From a bacterium (lineage in GTDB: Bacteria > Patescibacteriota > CPR2 > UBA1875 > JAJYID01): a stretch of 8,545 nt of DNA. Position 1 is the stretch's first letter. Each line of letters opens with the position of its first letter. The stretch lies in contig JAKANV010000023.1 in NCBI GenBank assembly GCA_021823605.1, forward strand, positions 1 to 8,545, read 5' to 3'. Under the pieces are notes generated by a model. The model saw only the letters and a program-made list of their open reading frames with translations, did not search any database and was not told where the DNA came from. Shown piece by piece: positions 5,513 to 8,545 of the stretch. The position numbers and the translations under genes were made by a program.

Positions 5513-5968
5513 TTATTTTTCGGTGATAGCAGAAACAACTTCAATGTTAATGTCCGTTGAGACTCCGTGCCCAAGCTTCACGTGAGCTACATGTTTGCCT
5601 GCTTCTTTGATTGTTTCTGGGAACTCAATGTTTGCCTTGTCTATCTCGAATCCTTTCTCTGAAAGCGCCTCAGCGACATCTCTGTTAGTAACTGAGCCAA
5701 AGAGTTTTCCTTCTTCCCCCACTTGCATTTCTAGTTTAATCTTCGTATTTCCAACCTTCTCTGCCAACTTCTCAGTCTCACCGACTTTCTTCTCCTCGTC
5801 TTTTTTAATCTTCTCAAGTCTGGCTTCAATTTTCGTTAGCTCTTCAGGTGTAGCCAAAACAGCCAAACCTTTTTTCAGAAGAAAGTTTCTCGCATATCCA
5901 TCAGGGACATTTTTTACGTCACCAACCTTATTATTTTCAATGTTTTCTAGAAATATTACCTGTACCAT
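5513..5968 (-). CDS. rplI: 50S ribosomal protein L9 (bL9)
   Basis: bL9 binds 23S rRNA near the L1 stalk and projects from the ribosome, influencing reading-frame maintenance. The 151-residue product has the normal two-domain plan. The N-terminal RNA-binding domain is MVQVIFLENIENNKVGDVKN, then VPDGYARNFLLKKGLAVLAT, the family signature. A long charged helix follows (about 42-75). The C-terminal domain carries EGKLFGSVTNRDVAEAL and a terminal HVKLGHGVSTDINIEVV. The ATG is preceded by AAGGAG with a 4-nt spacer. It starts 15 nt after the tandem TAA stops of the S41 protease gene and is probably co-transcribed with it. L9 is reported missing from some CPR lineages, so its presence helps narrow the host. 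Confidence 0.97.
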   Translation of the reverse strand: MVQVIFLENIENNKVGDVKNVPDGYARNFLLKKGLAVLATPEELTKIEARLEKIKKDEEKKVGETEKLAEKVGNTKIKLEMQVGEEGKLFGSVTNRDVAEALSEKGFEIDKANIEFPETIKEAGKHVAHVKLGHGVSTDINIEVVSAITEK

Positions 5969-5972
5969 TTTT

Positions 5973-5978
5973 CTCCTT
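5973..5978 (-). promoter_or_regulatory. Shine-Dalgarno of rplI
   Basis: AAGGAG on the minus strand ends 4 nt before the rplI ATG, within the 15-nt gap after the S41 gene. It shows that L9 is translated by conventional initiation. Confidence 0.75.
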
Positions 5979-5983
5979 TTTTA

Positions 5984-7174
5984 TTAATGTGGCAGTAGTT
6001 CCATTGCTTTATCCGTTTGTGGGTCTCTGTTTGCGTTGAAGTCCGCATCTGTGAGTTCAACTGAAACATCCGGCTGCAAACCCTCTTTTGATATATTGAT
6101 TCCCTTTGGGGTATACCAGTGTGCCACGGTAATTTTCAGTTCTGAACCATCTGGAAGTTTCTGAACTTCCTGGACAGAGCCCTTCCCGAATGTTTTCTCT
6201 CCGACGAGCTCTCCGCGGCCATTATCCCTGATAGCTCCGGCGACAATCTCAGAAGCGGAAGCAGAGCCCTTGTTAACAAGAACTACGAGTGGATATTTAT
6301 TTTTGTCCGTCATTTTTCCATGTCCGCTTGCGGAAAAGGTTTCACTCTTGTTGTGTTTTACATCCTTTTCTATGACTATTGTACCCTTACCCACAAATTC
6401 ACTTGAAACGTCGATGGCGCTATCGAGAAGTCCACCCGGGTTGTTTCTAAGGTCAAGTATAACTCCCTTGGCATTCTGGCTTATGCCTGCATCTTCAGCT
6501 TCCCGGATTAATGCCGCTGTTTGATCATCAAATCTGGAAACTGTAATCTTCAAAATGCCATTATCCATTTTATAACTCACGCTTTTTGTATCGATTTGCT
6601 CTCTCTTTATTGTGTAATCTTTTTCAACACCACCGCGGTCAATGGTTAGTCTTACTTCTGTTCCGGCCTGACCCCTGATTTTTGAAACAGCCGTGTCTAC
6701 AGGCATTCCTGTGGTGCTCTCGTCATTTATCTTCTTAATAACATCCCCAGCACGTATACCAGATTTTTCTGCCGGTGAACTTGGGAGTGGTGCTATGACA
6801 GTTAATTTGTCATTTTTAATACCGATTTCCGCTCCAATGCCAGAAAAACTACCGGATAAGTCGCTTTCAAATGATTTGGCTTGTTCAGGGGTAAAGAACT
6901 CAGTGTATGGATCACCTGTTGCCTGAACCATACCGGAAATAGCTCCATAAAGTAGCTTCTGAGGATCGGTATTTCCATCAAACTTAGCTCCGACTGTATC
7001 CCAAACTTTCCAAAATTCGCCAAAGTCAATCGACTTCGAACCGGTTGTATTTATAATTTGTGGTAGGATTCCGCCAGTTGGCAGTGCTCGCTCATAACCA
7101 AAAACATATCCGCCTGAAAATATAATAAAGGCGAGGAAAAGCGCTATCCAAAAATTACGTTTGTTTTTTGCCAT
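5984..7174 (-). CDS. S41-family carboxy-terminal processing protease (CtpA/CtpB-like)
   Basis: CTPs are PDZ-gated serine proteases outside the cytoplasm that trim or degrade envelope proteins. The 396-residue product has an N-terminal membrane anchor (about 8-27), then the GDPYTEFFTPEQ region (87-98). A PDZ domain follows at about 105-190, with FSGIGAEIG and SPAEKSGIRAGDVIKKIN. The S41 catalytic domain includes VILDLRNNPGGLLDSAIDV (238-256), nucleophile Ser306 in GSASASE, Lys331 in VGEKTFGKGSVQ and Gln335. The 25-residue Ser-Lys spacing matches CtpB-type enzymes as I recall them. The start ATG gives a clean MAKNKRNFW membrane signal; an AGG lies 8 nt upstream. The gene ends in two consecutive in-frame TAA codons. 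Its neighbours are a CHAP hydrolase upstream and rplI downstream. Substrates may include the neighbouring hydrolases, as known for other CTPs; that is inference. Confidence 0.95.
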   Translation of the reverse strand: MAKNKRNFWIALFLAFIIFSGGYVFGYERALPTGGILPQIINTTGSKSIDFGEFWKVWDTVGAKFDGNTDPQKLLYGAISGMVQATGDPYTEFFTPEQAKSFESDLSGSFSGIGAEIGIKNDKLTVIAPLPSSPAEKSGIRAGDVIKKINDESTTGMPVDTAVSKIRGQAGTEVRLTIDRGGVEKDYTIKREQIDTKSVSYKMDNGILKITVSRFDDQTAALIREAEDAGISQNAKGVILDLRNNPGGLLDSAIDVSSEFVGKGTIVIEKDVKHNKSETFSASGHGKMTDKNKYPLVVLVNKGSASASEIVAGAIRDNGRGELVGEKTFGKGSVQEVQKLPDGSELKITVAHWYTPKGINISKEGLQPDVSVELTDADFNANRDPQTDKAMELLPH

Positions 7175-7190
7175 AAAGATAACCTAAGTA

Positions 7191-7211
7191 CTAGAACATG
7201 ATACATTCTAG
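7191..7211. promoter_or_regulatory. Inverted repeat CTAGAA-N9-TTCTAG over the S41 promoter
   Basis: Perfect 6-bp arms (7191-7196 and 7206-7211) flank a 9-nt spacer that holds the putative -10 TATCAT of the S41 gene. Its geometry is that of an operator for a dimeric regulator. The arms are short and have no U-tract, so it is not a terminator. Confidence 0.35.
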
Positions 7212-7226
7212 AGTTCAAAAAATCAA
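7198..7226 (-). promoter_or_regulatory. Possible internal promoter of S41-rplI
   Basis: Minus-strand TTGATT (7226-7221), a 17-nt spacer and TATCAT (7203-7198) lie in the 70-nt gap after the CHAP gene. The expected start near 7191 gives a leader of about 17 nt. Confidence 0.45.
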
Positions 7227-7244
7227 TTGTCTATTTAGAGAAAG

Positions 7245-8357
7245 TTAATGTATAAAGTATGCGCCGTAGTTAAATGGATTTACATTATTCCTTACGCTAT
7301 ATCGGCTATCCATGCCCCAGTTATACTCCGAGATTCTTATAGTGCCATCACCATTAACTGCTTCCACAATTGCTACATGTCCATATCCACCGACATTGGG
7401 CATGACGATAATATCTCCAGATTTGGGGCTTTGGTCCACAGAAAAACCTTGAGAACGCGCATTCCCTATCCAGTCTCTTGCGTTACCGGCACCCGTGTTT
7501 TCTGGTGGTGGGTTACCGTGCGCATATCTCCACCAAGCCGCATAGGATGTACACTGTCCGATGTAATATCCCCATGGGTCAGGTGTACAGTGGTTTGGAC
7601 AGATTTGGTTCTCAGGCGGAGGGTTACCGTAAGGATAGCCACTTGACCCGCCAGACATCATTTCGTTGTAAATTCTAACTAAGTTAGCTCTTTTTGCTGC
7701 TAGATCGCTTATTTGTGCATTTGTTTGAGTGAGTAGATTATCTTTTGCTGCTCTCTGGTCATTTAATGCCTTATTTTGTAAATCTAAGTTACCCTTTAAT
7801 GTTTTAAGATCTGAGCTTTTATTCTCCAAGTCCCTCTTTTTTGTTTCTAGTTCTGCCTTTAGGCTTTTAATTTTTTCTACGGTTTCTTTGATTTTTAACT
7901 GCATGGTTTGCAAATATTCACTTCTGTCTACAAAATCAGAAAAACTATTTGAACTGGCAATCAGCTCCAGTGGTGAAGTGTTGCTTTCTTCATAAATAAC
8001 ACGTAAATATTCATTCAATGTTTCTTTTTGTATCTTTAGTTTTTCTTCTGCTGCCTGAATTTGGCTCTGTGTGTCTGCTATTTGGGCATTTGTTTTGTCT
8101 ATATCAGTTTGTGTTGTCTGTATTTGCCCGGAAAGCTGCTGTATTTGCCCGTCAAAATTTGCAACTTCACTTTCTAGGGTTTGCGCCTGCGTTTTCTTGG
8201 CTTTTATCTGGTTGTCTAGATCTTGGATTGTCGTTGCGTGGGCAGGCTTGCTATCAGTTGGAACTATAATTAATGACATCGCAAAAAACACAACTATAAC
8301 AGATGCCTTGAAAGAGGATTGTGAAAAATTGTGTTTAATTTTCTTTGCCACGAGCAT
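7245..8357 (-). CDS. Secreted coiled-coil CHAP-domain peptidoglycan hydrolase (PcsB-like)
   Basis: CHAP domains are Cys/His amidases or endopeptidases that cut peptidoglycan. The 370-residue product has a signal peptide with a likely cleavage after the AHA at 39-41. A long coiled coil spans about 44-232, broken by YEESNTSPLELIASSNSFSDF and the following helix (about 120-150), the characteristic motif of PcsB/EnvC-type N-domains. A Gly/Pro linker leads to a C-terminal CHAP domain with Cys269 in GQCTSYAAWW, His327 in GYGHVAIVEAV and Glu344/Asn346 in ISEYNW. The heptapeptide GNPPPEN occurs twice (244-250 and 281-287). PcsB-like enzymes are autoinhibited and activated by FtsEX at division; that role is inferred. 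An M23 hydrolase gene lies 32 nt upstream and the S41 gene 70 nt downstream. Start uncertain: a TATAAT lies directly before the ATG, and the GTG two codons in (8351) may be the real start. Confidence 0.93.
   Translation of the reverse strand: MLVAKKIKHNFSQSSFKASVIVVFFAMSLIIVPTDSKPAHATTIQDLDNQIKAKKTQAQTLESEVANFDGQIQQLSGQIQTTQTDIDKTNAQIADTQSQIQAAEEKLKIQKETLNEYLRVIYEESNTSPLELIASSNSFSDFVDRSEYLQTMQLKIKETVEKIKSLKAELETKKRDLENKSSDLKTLKGNLDLQNKALNDQRAAKDNLLTQTNAQISDLAAKRANLVRIYNEMMSGGSSGYPYGNPPPENQICPNHCTPDPWGYYIGQCTSYAAWWRYAHGNPPPENTGAGNARDWIGNARSQGFSVDQSPKSGDIIVMPNVGGYGHVAIVEAVNGDGTIRISEYNWGMDSRYSVRNNVNPFNYGAYFIH
7497..7517 (-). repeat. Second GNPPPEN heptapeptide copy (inside CHAP domain)
   Basis: Residues 281-287. 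The DNA GGTAACCC at its start is identical to the first copy, while the proline codons differ (CCA instead of CCT/CCG). It follows the catalytic-Cys helix. Confidence 0.7.
7608..7628 (-). repeat. First GNPPPEN heptapeptide copy (linker)
   Basis: Residues 244-250, at the junction between the coiled-coil linker and the CHAP domain, just before the CPNHC cysteine pair. The second copy starts 37 residues later. Confidence 0.7.
8046..8150 (-). repeat. Five regular heptads in the CHAP protein coiled coil
   Basis: Residues 70-104 read as five seven-residue units, GQIQQLS, GQIQTTQ, TDIDKTN, AQIADTQ and SQIQAAE, with Ile at the same position in each unit. It is an ordinary but very regular coiled coil, rich in Gln, Asn and Thr. 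Confidence 0.75.
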
Positions 8358-8358
8358 T

Positions 8359-8386
8359 ATTATAATACACTTCCTATATATTTGAA
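8359..8386 (-). promoter_or_regulatory. Possible promoter of the CHAP gene, abutting its start codon
   Basis: Minus-strand TTCAAA (8386-8381), a 16-nt spacer and TATAAT (8364-8359) lie in the 32-nt gap. Only one base separates the -10 from the ATG at 8357, so a transcript from it would begin at about the GTG at 8351. If the gene is transcribed only as part of the upstream operon, this is a chance AT-rich match. Confidence 0.4.
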
Positions 8387-8389
8387 AGA

Positions 8390-8545
8390 TTACGGTAGGT
8401 AGTTCAGAGGATTAACAGCATAGCCATTAACTCTAATCTCAAAATGAAGATGTGCGCCGGTTGACCATCCAGTCGATCCTTCTTGACCCAGATATTGTCC
8501 CTGGCCAACTGCTTGGCCAACTGAAACTGCAAGACTACTCATGTG
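8390..8545 (-). CDS. M23-family peptidoglycan endopeptidase (C-terminal end, cut by window edge)
   Basis: M23 (LytM-type) enzymes are zinc metallopeptidases that cut peptide cross-links in peptidoglycan; degenerate members instead activate amidases. Only the last 51 residues lie in the window, beginning HMSSLAVSVGQAVGQGQYLG and then QEGSTGWSTG. They include the diagnostic HLHFEIRVNG, whose first His is the general base and second His the zinc ligand. The leading His-Met-Ser resembles the HxSxL segment that precedes VGQ. The product ends NPLNYLP before TAA. The retained HxH suggests an active enzyme, but the first zinc ligands (HxxxD) are outside. It is the first visible gene of the hydrolase run, 32 nt before the CHAP gene. 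It may have its own coiled-coil N-domain, which cannot be seen. Confidence 0.94.
   Translation of the reverse strand, partial: HMSSLAVSVGQAVGQGQYLGQEGSTGWSTGAHLHFEIRVNGYAVNPLNYLP

Noticed and set aside
1..8545. CRISPR array, transposon, prophage, toxin-antitoxin or biosynthetic cluster
   Set aside because: I saw no direct-repeat arrays, transposase or integrase motifs, terminal inverted repeats or paired small toxin-like genes. All sizeable frames are accounted for by housekeeping or envelope genes.

Overview
This 8.5-kb window looks like a chromosomal segment of a Patescibacteria (Candidate Phyla Radiation) genome, most likely Parcubacteria-like. The reasons are compact, AT-rich coding with very short intergenic gaps, a PEGA/beta-propeller membrane protein, a sortase with a TCTPPGT active site, and coiled-coil CHAP and M23 hydrolases beside an S41 protease. 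Recalled knowledge says several other CPR lineages, Microgenomates in particular, lack ribosomal protein L9; its presence here fits Parcubacteria. This placement is an inference and was not tested with a tree.

Layout. (1) 1-1725, minus strand: murA followed by the 5' part of mreB, a cell-wall precursor and cell-shape pair. (2) 1845-3272, plus strand: a membrane-anchored PEGA/beta-propeller protein, divergent from murA. It ends tail-to-tail inside the same CTAG tetranucleotide as (3) 3269-4372, minus strand: a sortase with an unusual tandemly repeated cytoplasmic N-terminus. (4) 4507-4593, plus strand: tRNA-Leu(CAA), with a bidirectional terminator separating it from (5) a small DUF4870-type membrane protein on the minus strand (4671-5036). 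(6) 5189-5473, plus strand: rpmA (L27), which shares a bidirectional terminator with the convergent (7) minus-strand run. That run, in transcription order, is the 3' end of an M23 endopeptidase (8545-8390), a secreted coiled-coil CHAP amidase/endopeptidase, an S41 carboxy-terminal processing protease and rplI (L9). No gap without a gene exceeds about 155 bases.

How the genes fit together. The window is dominated by envelope biology: peptidoglycan precursor synthesis (MurA), the elongation scaffold (MreB), peptidoglycan hydrolysis (M23 and CHAP with PcsB/EnvC-like coiled coils), processing of secreted proteins (S41) and covalent surface anchoring (sortase). Two ribosomal proteins and a tRNA are interspersed. 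The M23-CHAP-S41 run suggests a division-linked hydrolase module, possibly FtsEX-controlled, with the upstream genes beyond the right edge.

The least expected signal is in translation initiation. Several genes (PEGA protein, sortase, possibly CHAP) have a good sigma70-like promoter whose -10 box lies only 6-8 nt from the start codon and no good Shine-Dalgarno, implying leaderless mRNAs. Others (rpmA, rplI, DUF4870) have clear Shine-Dalgarno sites. I see no mobile element, CRISPR array, phage gene or frank pseudogene, and no convincing wholly new system. The sortase repeat and the leaderless promoter set are the items most worth following up.
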